Assembly: GCA_016721625.1 (NCBI GenBank)
Contig: JADKHR010000001.1
Location: 124,001 to 188,000, forward strand
Direction: 5' to 3'
From: Elusimicrobiota bacterium
GTDB lineage: Bacteria; Elusimicrobiota; Elusimicrobia; FEN-1173
DNA: 64,000 nt
The notes beneath the pieces were generated by a model, which was not told where the DNA came from, searched no databases, and was given only the letters and a program-made list of their open reading frames with translations. Of the stretch, positions 36,501-44,321 are shown one piece after another. Made by a program: the position numbers and the translations under genes. Each line of letters begins with the position of its first letter. Positions within the stretch are counted from its first letter, which is position 1.

Positions 36501-37148
36501 AGCGACACGACCGCAAAAAACGCCGACGGTTCCGATAGCCATACGGTGATGACGAACCTTTATGCCTATGACAGCCGGGCCCACGTGACGGGGGCCCAAG
36601 GCGAGGGGTACACCAGCGGCAACGAGGTGGGGACCATCGACCCCGAACACGTTTGGAACGACGGTTGGGTGGACGCCAACCATAACGGATTGGTGGAAGA
36701 CGGTGAAGTCGATGGGTCCCGGGCGGACGGCGTGCGGGACGCCAAGGAAGTGGTTTGGGTGGACACGAACAAAGACGGAATGGAACGGGGCGCCACCGTG
36801 GGCCGGACCGGCGGTTCCAGCGGCTCCATTTCACAGGAATACAAGGTGATCAACAACGAGGCTCGTTTGATCAAGAACACCTCGATCAGCGACAACACGT
36901 CCGAAACGGGGTCCACCTCGGCCCAGACCTTGGTCACCACCTACCGGTATGACGAGAATGGAAGATTGACCGGCGGCCAGTCCACCGGGACGACCGGGTC
37001 CACCACCCTGGATTGGTCGGACGGGCCGCCGAAGGCGCTGGTGAAATCCTCCACGGCTAACGGAACGGTGAAACAAACGTTTGTGGTCATTAACGGGGCC
37101 TTAAAACTGAAAGTTTCCCATTCGAAAATACCCAAAGCATGGACATGA
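30522..37148 (+). CDS. Giant protein segment B: YD-like and DGS repeats, start of the ~80-residue repeats
   Basis: True coding starts near 30538; the ATG at 30522 lies on the wrong side of the break. YD-like units go on (GATFDRLGGLTGYKESM, GISYDGRGLAVGYMEKTWDL, GMGYDQSGNLRRYTQKSS). At 34285-34970 they give way to about 17 short units of 12-14 residues around DGS. After 35000 YD-like units return, and from about 36230 longer repeats begin with QHFGVFNGA-type anchors and acidic loops (DTNQDGKVD, DANHNGLVEDGE, DTNKDGMERG). The frame ends in KIPKAWT at 37148; one more A at 37126-37129 gives KNTQSMDMTVTYGYDDRGN, joining segment C. Almost no cysteine. No enzyme domain recognised. Confidence 0.8.
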   Translation: MESSMKKAVLHAVTESERSGATFDRLGGLTGYKESMSQRDGLGCPAGGSILHRENIKFHPLGQMRSYDGDETRADSPDITTELHWTGTFDRYMRSAGALERKTEHLAGGGTGVETTTVRNAVGYDDFGQMVSYTETVDRSDAPDALTTVVWENGLFDGGGNLEGYRETTKVAAKGPGTGLDNTKTVERRGTTYDGYGLLAAFEETTTDTAQPAVYVTTTRQATSYDLMGREMGSVSLRHDAGAAGAEISVPDKWTTLVQDGRKYNDVGLATGYREASFDGQSLSLGGREQAWKSLSAVQQRDILSGTLAAAEAVTLTSHQGISYDGRGLAVGYMEKTWDLSVSLDHHRGTVRTGAVYNSQRQLVGYTDVLTDDASPDVVETLSSSGGTYNGFGQMIHSFEVREQSGALVSRTEGDRRVEYDEEGRVAAERKKTVSANGIAVDRDYEVVAFDDFGRVLAERTKTVQTGVAQDGRQVYEITTTSNKTEMGYDRNGRLNHSVEAKVSSDRPDVSVRTVWDAETFNENNLMGSSNETKVETNPAGTNQTTTSRTGLTYDLKGRTTAYRDTIADSADKITEVLNWTGLGFDGAGLVTGLSEVRRRTSGDSENPFDVTTTLRKEGMGYDQSGNLRRYTQKSSGTENPDLISSVSWFGAYDSLNRLSGFKETTLNTDVGTEGQVFKVNLVTVRDGNLYDDQNHLIGYAQISTDALGNDSSVLWAGLYDGRGLVEQFEEKTIDAQVNLTVKSQKDITYDAAARVQTFNQKVTDPLGTVTDTTREETAYNTAGLLGSMRERANSLDAGGVRTVTTNRQGPTRYDSSGHLAQRHDDLRTAVYDTDGTLKRETNQGEDLLIVAYNGLGQDEAYTKTVVTTSPDGLLNQKTTGEFSKGKFNLIGQLVSSHQKDVSAGSSVEPLVLPSNWDDLALQPEQKVEWLKNLTFVVEGVNTSFDDLGLAAPSVGGLEIAWKDLSAADRVRLLSEGKTMLNGKPFSLDGSLIRWDLNTLTEYDQSHTTYSKYGATSGYQRSGTENGVGYTQTWDALGFDRHNRAMGFTDFMARQGQAATTTTRENIVYDVRSLVATYRDTLTSAASPDLVTQSQATVRYDALKRQKLSQQTVTQKGRTAKGEVLDTMQTVVDDHYTYNGFDKTTGYDEIKFQGNTLALGDARRSWDSLDADEKARLFSGEVKPDDQILTIIRISGVAYNAAGLQSGSINITRDLGRSLVETSPLVISAPLNLDFPSSLGALPVQPPRSIGPNLRVLADGSEQVGPFSRLLADGSREERGITTFSNGEISNWLSVTIPDGPVLAKTTTADKDGKEISESFSAVFQDGTILKETEWADGSVEKTESSPSAEGGVRTRGTTTSAEGDISVWESSMSSDGSTQTRTLTPEGAVVETRSQTRSNGKVETFSRTTSADGSEVSESVTIKNPDGSADEWARRRTGDGAIEETTTQFHVDGSSKTWGKTTPRGGKTYNWTSTKDSAGKIQMVKDSEADSAASVVVFGATFDSFNRQMGRTEVAWDQKAEGQIVSTNVHDIHYNDQGQQTGFISDLKKWGVDLELFETIQREGMVYNTLGQVAGYVDQHTANGLQNTTTMMDITYDSQGRMTGSTGIAHKEGQEPRWVYSDPAGGKELSGADLAALLSAHPKKTVGDLVRENVVRAENRIFQVNETVRTVMSDIQYDSLNRVKYSKETVTNADHTQTVNVLSEMYYDLRGRLVGSETTTRVTGSVGQLIYQLKGADLSAAAMSDLLQSESAKTGKTANDVFWSLFRAGDLRAVEVAVNMDRTSANKRSDIRYNANGQMIHYEDTMSDPDNGVLKQVTKADLTYNRKGQMLTQTSAVHADMKGSGWSDSTSVMSLAYDDRTGLLLGGTTTSNSTTQPRKEWTDTNQDGKVDRLMRPPQVKGKSEQHFGVFNGAVQLNDQTSSQETWGYEVAGKTWNKNENTMVFIYNALGRSLGAISAGTSETNDGYNNLTTGSSTQLFVAINGEQRIQASLSDTTAKNADGSDSHTVMTNLYAYDSRAHVTGAQGEGYTSGNEVGTIDPEHVWNDGWVDANHNGLVEDGEVDGSRADGVRDAKEVVWVDTNKDGMERGATVGRTGGSSGSISQEYKVINNEARLIKNTSISDNTSETGSTSAQTLVTTYRYDENGRLTGGQSTGTTGSTTLDWSDGPPKALVKSSTANGTVKQTFVVINGALKLKVSHSKIPKAWT
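34285..34970 (+). repeat. Array of ~17 short DGS repeats inside segment B
   Basis: Units of 12-14 residues, each with a DG/NG turn followed by small residues and ending in one or two Thr/Ser: LLADGSREERGITT, FSNGEISNWLSVT, VFQDGTILKETEW, SADGSEVSESVT, HVDGSSKTWGKTT. The spacing recalls MORN/YwqK-type beta-hairpin repeats, which I cannot confirm. DNA copies have diverged, so the array is old or under protein-level constraint. Confidence 0.7.
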
Positions 37149-40100
37149 CGGTGACCTACGGATACGACGACCGGGGAAATACCAAATCGGCTCGAGGCAC
37201 AGGAAACAGTGGGTCGGTGGAAAGGGGTTGGACGGATACATCGGTCCCCTTGGATGGAACGAAAGATACCTTCGGCGTGACGGGCCGCCAATCGGGGGAG
37301 GTGACCCAGGAATACAGCATCGTCAACAATCGGGCCTGTCTGATTTACAGCAAGACGGTGAGCACCACCCTGGATCCGGACACGTCCGCTCTCTTGCGTG
37401 ACGGGGATGATCTTTTTCGCAAGACGACCTCGGAAGTCCGTTACATCATGGATTCCGTTGGGCGGACGATCGCGGCCTCCGGCGTGACGGAAACGGATGG
37501 GACCACCCAGAACGCGACGAAGCTTCCCAACGCCCTGACCGGGTCCGCCCCGGTGAAAACAGCCGCGACCACCCTCTCTTCGATGAAGGAGGGGGGCCCC
37601 CGGCCGGAAATGAACCCGCAACAGCTTTTGGCTAACGGCGATATGGGCGCGGCTCTCCTTCAAACGGCGGGAGTTTCCAGTCCCAAGGCGACTCAATTGG
37701 GGCGCATGGCCGTGATCAATGCCGCTCTTCCTGACGCCATCAACCCGGCCCTTGCCTCCAATGGAAAAACCATCACCCGAACCCATTCCACGACGATCCA
37801 AACCTTCGTTATGATCGGCGGGGCGGCCCGGGGGCTGGAAAGCAAGACGGTAGCGACTCAAACCAGCGGGGCATCCCAAACTCAAACCCTTTCTTCGACC
37901 CGCAACACCTATGACGAGAAAGGCCGCCAAACCGGGGCCGAAGGGGTTAGCGACAGCGTCGCGGTCAATTTGATGGCCAACGACGCCGACCGGGATGGGC
38001 AAACGGATTCGGTTTCGCGCCAGGCGGTTTTTTCCAAGGCGACCCAAACCTTCCGCATGATCAACGGACAGCTGGTGGTGGTCCATACGGATACGGTGTC
38101 GGATTCCTTTACCGGGGTTCAAGGGAACGATGTGTCCGGGGCCTCCAACGTGAGCCGGACGGTCGGCCAGGTGGCGACGCAATACAACGATAAAGCCCAG
38201 GTGATCGGCGCGACCGGCGGCGCCATTACCCGATCCGCCAACACCGTGTTGACGGATGGGCACCCTCATTTGGTGGTCAGCCTCGCCGCCACGACCAACC
38301 GTTATACCGTTGTGATGGGTCAAACGATGGTGCTTGAATCAAAGACCGCCACGGACAGTTATACGGGCTATACCAAAACGAACGGGGAGGGCATCCCTTT
38401 GGACGCGGTCAACGTCACGCATTCGGACAACGCCGTTCAAAACCAATACGACCAGCGCGCCCACCTCACAGGCGCCACGGGGGGAAGCGTGGGGGAAACA
38501 CGGGGAACCGTTGCCACGGACGACAACCAGGATGGAACGGTGGACCGGTATGTGGAACAACGAACCACGTTCCAAACGACCAACACCTACGGCGTCGTCG
38601 CCGGATCGGCTCAAATCCTCCAGTCCGTGACCGACACGCGGAACGCCTTGGGCGCCACGGTGACGAACTCCAAATCCGAGACAAGGAGCTCCTTCAACGC
38701 GGACGGATTACTGGTCGGGGCGTCGGGCGAATCCGGGTCCATCACGGAAACCCAAGTATTGACGGAGAAGAAGGACAGCGCCGGGAAAACGACGGGGACG
38801 ATTTCCACCCCGTCGGTGACCACCAGCTCCACCCAGAATCATTACGTGATCGTCCAGGGGCAATCGGTTGTGGCGCAAGCGCAAACCACTTCCGTTTCCC
38901 ATGTGGGCGCCACCACGAACGTCAGCTCGAACACGACCGATTTCGTTTTTGACGACAAAGCGCGGCTGGTGTCGGCCACGGGGAAGAGCAACGGGGAAAC
39001 CACCGTTCGGAACATTGACGGGACGGTCACCCGGACCCCGGTGAGTGGGGAGAATACCTTCCGGGTCGTCCTTGGGGCCTCGGCGGTGGTTCGGAGCGTG
39101 TCGACGTCGACCACCTACGCGGGGCCCAGCGTGACGACCACCGTATCCACCATGGATTATGACGTGGACACCCGCACGGGGGCCACGGTCGGGGGGAGGG
39201 GCCGGTCCACATCGGAAACCGTCACGAAGAACGTGGACCGGGCCGCGGACGGGAAGGTGTTGGGACAATCCACCACCACCACGTCTTCGACCAGCGACAC
39301 CGAAAACGTCGTTGTTTTGGGCCAACTCGTTGCCAAAAAAGTTGTTTCGGGTTCAACGACGACGAATGGGAACTCGGTGACCACCAGCGAGTCTACTCAA
39401 TTGAACGACTACAACGCCATTGGACAACTGACGGGAGGGACCGGGATTAATTCCAGCACGACCAAGACGCGGGTGTGGAACGACATCAATGGTGATAAAT
39501 CGTGGCAAGAACCCGGCGAAACCGAAGAACAGGTGACCACGACGACCGGTCAGAACTTTTACATCCCCGTCCTGGGCCAGGCCGGGATTTGGGAGTCCGA
39601 AAGCGATAGCTCCTCCTCGAGCGCGAACACCGCCAGCGCGACGCACGGACAAACCTTTTATGAATGGAACGACCAAGGCCAAATGGCCGCCGGATCGGGA
39701 ACCACGACTGGAAGCACGACCACGGAAAATTCGGACGGCACCCAGGAAACATCAACATTTAAAACCCAAAACCAATTCGCGATCGTTTGGGGCCAAGCGG
39801 TTTTGGCCCGGTCCGAAACGGACGCCCTGGAATCGAACGTGGCCGGCACGAGCGCGACCCGGACGAACACCGTGACGATTTACCGTTTCGAAAACGGCGA
39901 ATTGGCGGGCGCCCGCGCGGAAACCCATTCCACGCGGGAAACCGAAGTGTTGCATAACGGGTCCGGCGCCGTCTCCACCCGCTACGAGGTCACGGTGAGC
40001 GAAGGCATCACGCTCTTTGAGATTCGTCAAGGCCAGGCCCTGGCGGCGAGCGTGACAATGACCAGCAAAACCTACGCCGACATGCAGGGGCGGGACGTGA

Positions 40101-42250
40101 ATACCGCTAAAAAGGTGGACACGAATACCACGGTCACGCAAAACCAATACAACGCCAACGGTCAACTGATTAACGCGCTTTCGAACTTCACGCGATCCTC
40201 TCAAGCGGAAGCAAACGGAGCCTTTTCCCATTCGGATTCAAGCGGCGTCACTTTGAATATCATTAAACATGGTCAAAGCCATTCGGTGCGAGCCGAACAG
40301 ACCACCACGTCCTATTCGCAAGAAACAGGCAACAACAAGGGGTCGGCGAAAGTTATTTCCTCTTCCCGGGGCGTGACGACCTTCGACTACAACGCGAAGG
40401 ACCAGGCCACCGGAACGCGGACGGTGTCTTCAGAAGTTCAGAACACCAAAAACAACGACGGGACCTGGTCCCAATCCTATTCCCGGTCCACCAGCGACGC
40501 CCAAATGGCGCTGGGCGAAATGCGCGCCCTTCCCTCTGAAACCGTGTCCTTCACCCCGGAACGCGGCGGCGGGGCGATTGAATATATCGGAAGCGGTTTG
40601 CCCCCCACCGTGGAGGACGTTCTCAACACCGCCCAGGGTTTCTTTGCCGATGCCCGGGCTTTGGGGGCGCAGGCGCAGGGGGTGTTGCCGTCAGCTCTGC
40701 GCGGGCGGCTAGAGGCGGTGTCTGGGAGCCTTTCCTGGAGTCGGCTGACCACGAATTACAACAGTCGCGGGCAAGTGACGGGCGGGTCGAGCGCGGGATT
40801 GAACGCCTCCCATTTGAAAGTGTATTCCGACAAGGACCAAAACGGAAGCCTTGAATCCATGGTGTCGTTGTTGTCCTTCAGCTCGAACAACAACGTTTTC
40901 GGCGTCCAACACGGGTCTCTTTCTGTTTCGTCGGTGTCAAATCTTTCCCACAACATCAACCCGTCGGAAATAAGTTTCGGCGTCAATAACTCCCATTATA
41001 ACTACGACGCGGACGGCCATCTGACGGGCGGTTCCGGCTCCTCCAACAATCGGACGGAGACCTCCGTCTACAATTCGGAATCAGGTTCCATCAACTCCAA
41101 AACCATCTATTCCAACAGCACTCAAACCTTTGGGGCCTACGCGGGCCAGCCGGTGTTGCTGGGTCAAACGACCACCACGCGGGAAAATAATCCTTTCGAC
41201 ACTGAAAACTTTTCAGTTTCTAACATGTCGTTCGTGATCGGGGCGGATGGCCGTACGGTTTCGGCCAGCGGGACGAACACGACCCACACCCTGGTGGCCC
41301 ATGACCCCGGCGGGACCGGAAACGTTTCTTATTCCGCGAAAATAATTGAGGGAACACTATCGCAAACCTACGTGACTTATGGCGGCCAGTCCGTTGTCGG
41401 GCGGCAAACTAACGGTTCCAATAACACCAATCCTGACGGGAGTTCAGACAACCAGTCGGTAAGCCTGAGTTACACCTATGACAGCATGGGTCGTCTCGTG
41501 GCGGCCTCGGGGGCTGGGACGACCAGCGGCAACGACGGGTTGGGGCAAACCTCCACAGGCACTTTGTCTCAGCGGTTTGTCATCATGAACGGGGCCGCGA
41601 TGCTTCAAAGTTCCCGGTCGATCTCGGACAGTTCCGGCAAAGGCACCAGCCATTCGGATATTACGACCACCAGCGGCTATGACAGCGAAGGCCGTTTGAC
41701 GTCGATGTACGGATCGGGGTCGGTCAGCGGCACGAGCGTCGCCGAGAGCGGAAAAATCAGCAGTTACAGCGGGTCCGTGGAACAGTTCTATGTCATACGG
41801 ATGGGGGCGGCGCTTCTGGCCAAGGCGATCAACACCAACGTTAGTTCCGCGACGGAAGATGGGATCAGCCGAACGAGCACTAGCGTCATCACCACGACCT
41901 ATTCCTATGACCGCTTAAACCGCCTCGTGGCCGCCAATGCCTCGGGGACCATTTCCATCATCAGCGTCAACAGCCTGGTGACCCCGCGAACCCTGACAAG
42001 CACCACCCATTACGACGATTGGGGCGGGGCCCAGGGCCAATACCAATATGGTCCGTGGGTCGGCCTGGTTTACGACAACGGAGGGCCCGACCTCGTCGGT
42101 CCTCCCGCCGACACCTCTTCGGACAGCGGCGAGTTTGTGGCTGGATCTTATGTGGTCGGGTCCGGGACGATCTCCCAGAAACTCGGGGTCTTTTACGGCC
42201 AGGCGAAGGTTTTGGAGTCCACGACCAAAACCACCACAACGACTTACCTG
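36230..42250 (+). repeat. About 22 copies of an ~80-residue beta repeat, several with acidic DxDxDG loops
   Basis: Each unit has an anchor of the form Q-x-F-x-V-x-x-G-Q/A (EYKVINNEA, TFVVINGAL, TFRMINGQL, RYTVVMGQT, HYVIVQGQS, QFAIVWGQA, TFGAYAGQP, RFVIMNGAA, QFYVIRMGA), a Ser/Thr-rich strand pair, and Y-x-x-x-G-x-L-x-G/A-A-S-G-x-G before the next anchor. Between the last two parts several copies carry a calcium-type loop: DADRDGQTD (~37983), DDNQDGTVD (~38519), DINGDKSWQEPGE (~39480), DKDQNGSLE (~40830). Period about 240 bases. Family unknown to me. Confidence 0.72.
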
Positions 42251-44293
42251 AGTGTTCGCCGAATTACATCGTCCACGAAATACAATTTGTCCTTTGTAAA
42301 AGTCGCACCGCCCCAATATTGGTGGGTAGGCGCTTACACAGGCTCGGAGGATTCCTCTGAGGCGCTCGAGCAAAGGCACGAAGAAGCCGTCAAGTCGCGG
42401 GATGTCACCACCACGGACAGCATCTACACCACGTCGAAAACGACGTACATGGAATCGACAGAAACGTTCGGTTACTACGATTCCGGAAAACAATACGGCA
42501 CTCTAAAAACCGTTCAAAACGGGTGGATCCAAAAAGGCGGCGGGGCGCAAGTGCATTTTTCGATGACGCGCACCAACCACAGCTGGGATTCCGAAGGCCG
42601 CGCGACCTCGTATACCGAAGACCGGTGGACCGAGGGTAGCGGCTCCAGCCACGCGGTGCGATGGAACATTGCCTACAACTCCCTGGGGCAGGTTTATTCC
42701 TATGCGGAGAGCTACTCAAAAAACGGCGGCGATCCGGCGACCATTTATGTCAATTGGATCGCTTACGACAGTGAAGGTCGGGAATATCAAAAGAATCAAA
42801 CCGTTTATTGGAGTTATTCGACCTACGGAAACGTTCCAGGGCTTCAGGACGGGTTCGAGGGGTGGCAAAATGGGTGTGCGAACGTCACGATCACCACCTC
42901 TTACGACAGTTCGGACCGGGTGACGGCGACGTCCGCCTCGGGAACTGTTTACTCCGCTTGGAATTCCGAACTGGCCAGCAAGAGAAATTATTTCAGCGCT
43001 TTCAATTTCTCCTCCTCGACTTACAACATCGTCTATGACGCCTATGGCCGTCAGTTGTCCTACTCCTACGTTAACTACATGCCGGGCGTGGAACAAAAAA
43101 AGAAAAAACAATACGCCGTCATGGTGGTCACGTCTGGGACTTCCGCGGTTCTTGGGTTCGACGATTTCGATCGGGCGACGTCCACTTACTCCACGTACCA
43201 GAAAAGCGCCAACCGCGCCAGCGGATGGTCCCTGACGACGGATATAAAATACAACGATGCGGGCAACGTCGCCAGCCAAACGGAACGGTATTACAGCAGT
43301 TCGAAAAACGGAAAAGCCACAAGCAAGACCAACGGTTTGAAAACCGTCACGTATTCCTACGACAGCAAAAATCAAATTGTGACAAGGAACGAAAATAAAA
43401 TCTGGGAAAAAACAAAATCCAACGGCGGAGGCTCCAGCGCGAAAGCGATTTTGGCGGCAGTCATTACCATCGTGATCGTATGGTTCTCTGGCGTCTATAT
43501 CCCTTTTGGTGGGGAATCGACTTTGGGCGCGGTGGCGGCCACTGGAACGAGTATGGAGGCCGCCTTGGGGATGGCGGCTGTTTCCTTCGCCGCCAGCTTT
43601 ACTGTGACTTTGGCCATGGGGGGCGACATTAAGACGGCCTTAATATCCGGTTTGTTCGCCGCGGTCGCGAGTTTTGTCGGTAGCGGGGGACTGTCTCAAT
43701 TGACTGGCGGCGGGGGAGGTTTTGGGGATTTAATAAAGGGACTTGATGGTGCGCTAAAGACGATTACGGATTCTTTGAAATCTTTAACCGGTTTTGCGGA
43801 AGATTTTGTCACAAAGATTGGCGAAGCCATCCATGAACTGCTTCCGGGGAATCTCGGAGCGGGAAATCTCAGTCAAGTGACAAAAGATTTTTCTTTGGCG
43901 TTCACCAAAAGCATGGTTTCGAAAGCGGTTCAAGATGTGGTGGGGATTATCGTTTCCGACGTTATGAAGGAGAAAACCGGGTCCAACCTGGGTTTCCTGA
44001 CCGGGTTGGTCTCCTCCTTGGCCTTGGGGGTCCTCGGTTTTAAAGGAGCCGAATTTTTTACGGGGCGAGGTTTCATGGCCACCCTGGCCAGGGTGGGGTC
44101 CGGTTTCGCGATCGAAAAAGTTTTGGGACCGAAAAATGCCTGGTTGAGCTCGTTGTTTTTGGCGATGTTCACTTTCAACGCACTTGAAGTGAAGGCAGAC
44201 ACGAACGGGAACAAGATCACCCTTAGCTTCTTCGAGATAACGGAAAAAAATTGGGCGGGGGGTACTGCAGGCGGCTGGGGCCAAAGTACTTGA
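37139..44293 (+). CDS. Giant protein segment C: ~80-residue repeats, YD units, then hydrophobic region
   Basis: Carries most of the ~80-residue repeats up to about 42250. YD-like units follow (AYNSLGQVYSYAESYSKNGG, AYDSEGREYQKNQTV, VTYSYDSKNQIVTRNENK). At ~43440-43700 come hydrophobic helices AILAAVITIVIVWFSGVYI and AALGMAAVSFAASFTVTLAM plus LISGLFAAVASFVGSGGL, an order much like the end of RHS cores, and further helices at ~43990-44200. No RHS cleavage signature (DPxG/PxxxxDP) is seen. The frame stops at 44291-44293; removing one G from G6 (44258-44263) gives NWAGVLQAAGAKVLEKIQARF, leading straight into segment D. Confidence 0.8.
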   Translation: MDMTVTYGYDDRGNTKSARGTGNSGSVERGWTDTSVPLDGTKDTFGVTGRQSGEVTQEYSIVNNRACLIYSKTVSTTLDPDTSALLRDGDDLFRKTTSEVRYIMDSVGRTIAASGVTETDGTTQNATKLPNALTGSAPVKTAATTLSSMKEGGPRPEMNPQQLLANGDMGAALLQTAGVSSPKATQLGRMAVINAALPDAINPALASNGKTITRTHSTTIQTFVMIGGAARGLESKTVATQTSGASQTQTLSSTRNTYDEKGRQTGAEGVSDSVAVNLMANDADRDGQTDSVSRQAVFSKATQTFRMINGQLVVVHTDTVSDSFTGVQGNDVSGASNVSRTVGQVATQYNDKAQVIGATGGAITRSANTVLTDGHPHLVVSLAATTNRYTVVMGQTMVLESKTATDSYTGYTKTNGEGIPLDAVNVTHSDNAVQNQYDQRAHLTGATGGSVGETRGTVATDDNQDGTVDRYVEQRTTFQTTNTYGVVAGSAQILQSVTDTRNALGATVTNSKSETRSSFNADGLLVGASGESGSITETQVLTEKKDSAGKTTGTISTPSVTTSSTQNHYVIVQGQSVVAQAQTTSVSHVGATTNVSSNTTDFVFDDKARLVSATGKSNGETTVRNIDGTVTRTPVSGENTFRVVLGASAVVRSVSTSTTYAGPSVTTTVSTMDYDVDTRTGATVGGRGRSTSETVTKNVDRAADGKVLGQSTTTTSSTSDTENVVVLGQLVAKKVVSGSTTTNGNSVTTSESTQLNDYNAIGQLTGGTGINSSTTKTRVWNDINGDKSWQEPGETEEQVTTTTGQNFYIPVLGQAGIWESESDSSSSSANTASATHGQTFYEWNDQGQMAAGSGTTTGSTTTENSDGTQETSTFKTQNQFAIVWGQAVLARSETDALESNVAGTSATRTNTVTIYRFENGELAGARAETHSTRETEVLHNGSGAVSTRYEVTVSEGITLFEIRQGQALAASVTMTSKTYADMQGRDVNTAKKVDTNTTVTQNQYNANGQLINALSNFTRSSQAEANGAFSHSDSSGVTLNIIKHGQSHSVRAEQTTTSYSQETGNNKGSAKVISSSRGVTTFDYNAKDQATGTRTVSSEVQNTKNNDGTWSQSYSRSTSDAQMALGEMRALPSETVSFTPERGGGAIEYIGSGLPPTVEDVLNTAQGFFADARALGAQAQGVLPSALRGRLEAVSGSLSWSRLTTNYNSRGQVTGGSSAGLNASHLKVYSDKDQNGSLESMVSLLSFSSNNNVFGVQHGSLSVSSVSNLSHNINPSEISFGVNNSHYNYDADGHLTGGSGSSNNRTETSVYNSESGSINSKTIYSNSTQTFGAYAGQPVLLGQTTTTRENNPFDTENFSVSNMSFVIGADGRTVSASGTNTTHTLVAHDPGGTGNVSYSAKIIEGTLSQTYVTYGGQSVVGRQTNGSNNTNPDGSSDNQSVSLSYTYDSMGRLVAASGAGTTSGNDGLGQTSTGTLSQRFVIMNGAAMLQSSRSISDSSGKGTSHSDITTTSGYDSEGRLTSMYGSGSVSGTSVAESGKISSYSGSVEQFYVIRMGAALLAKAINTNVSSATEDGISRTSTSVITTTYSYDRLNRLVAANASGTISIISVNSLVTPRTLTSTTHYDDWGGAQGQYQYGPWVGLVYDNGGPDLVGPPADTSSDSGEFVAGSYVVGSGTISQKLGVFYGQAKVLESTTKTTTTTYLSVRRITSSTKYNLSFVKVAPPQYWWVGAYTGSEDSSEALEQRHEEAVKSRDVTTTDSIYTTSKTTYMESTETFGYYDSGKQYGTLKTVQNGWIQKGGGAQVHFSMTRTNHSWDSEGRATSYTEDRWTEGSGSSHAVRWNIAYNSLGQVYSYAESYSKNGGDPATIYVNWIAYDSEGREYQKNQTVYWSYSTYGNVPGLQDGFEGWQNGCANVTITTSYDSSDRVTATSASGTVYSAWNSELASKRNYFSAFNFSSSTYNIVYDAYGRQLSYSYVNYMPGVEQKKKKQYAVMVVTSGTSAVLGFDDFDRATSTYSTYQKSANRASGWSLTTDIKYNDAGNVASQTERYYSSSKNGKATSKTNGLKTVTYSYDSKNQIVTRNENKIWEKTKSNGGGSSAKAILAAVITIVIVWFSGVYIPFGGESTLGAVAATGTSMEAALGMAAVSFAASFTVTLAMGGDIKTALISGLFAAVASFVGSGGLSQLTGGGGGFGDLIKGLDGALKTITDSLKSLTGFAEDFVTKIGEAIHELLPGNLGAGNLSQVTKDFSLAFTKSMVSKAVQDVVGIIVSDVMKEKTGSNLGFLTGLVSSLALGVLGFKGAEFFTGRGFMATLARVGSGFAIEKVLGPKNAWLSSLFLAMFTFNALEVKADTNGNKITLSFFEITEKNWAGGTAGGWGQST

Positions 44294-44321
44294 AAAAATA
44301 CAGGCGCGGTTTGCCGATCAA

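Noticed and set aside
36941..38323. 460-codon minus-strand frame and others opposite the giant gene
   Set aside because: They mirror plus-strand repeat coding; no ribosome sites or recognisable domains.
36230..42250. CRISPR or tandem DNA repeat
   Set aside because: The period is ~240 bases, in frame, and copies are diverged at DNA level; it is a protein repeat.
43440..44293. Classical RHS toxin with C-terminal tip
   Set aside because: No core-end cleavage signature, and the joint at 44258 shows that the chain continues into segment D.
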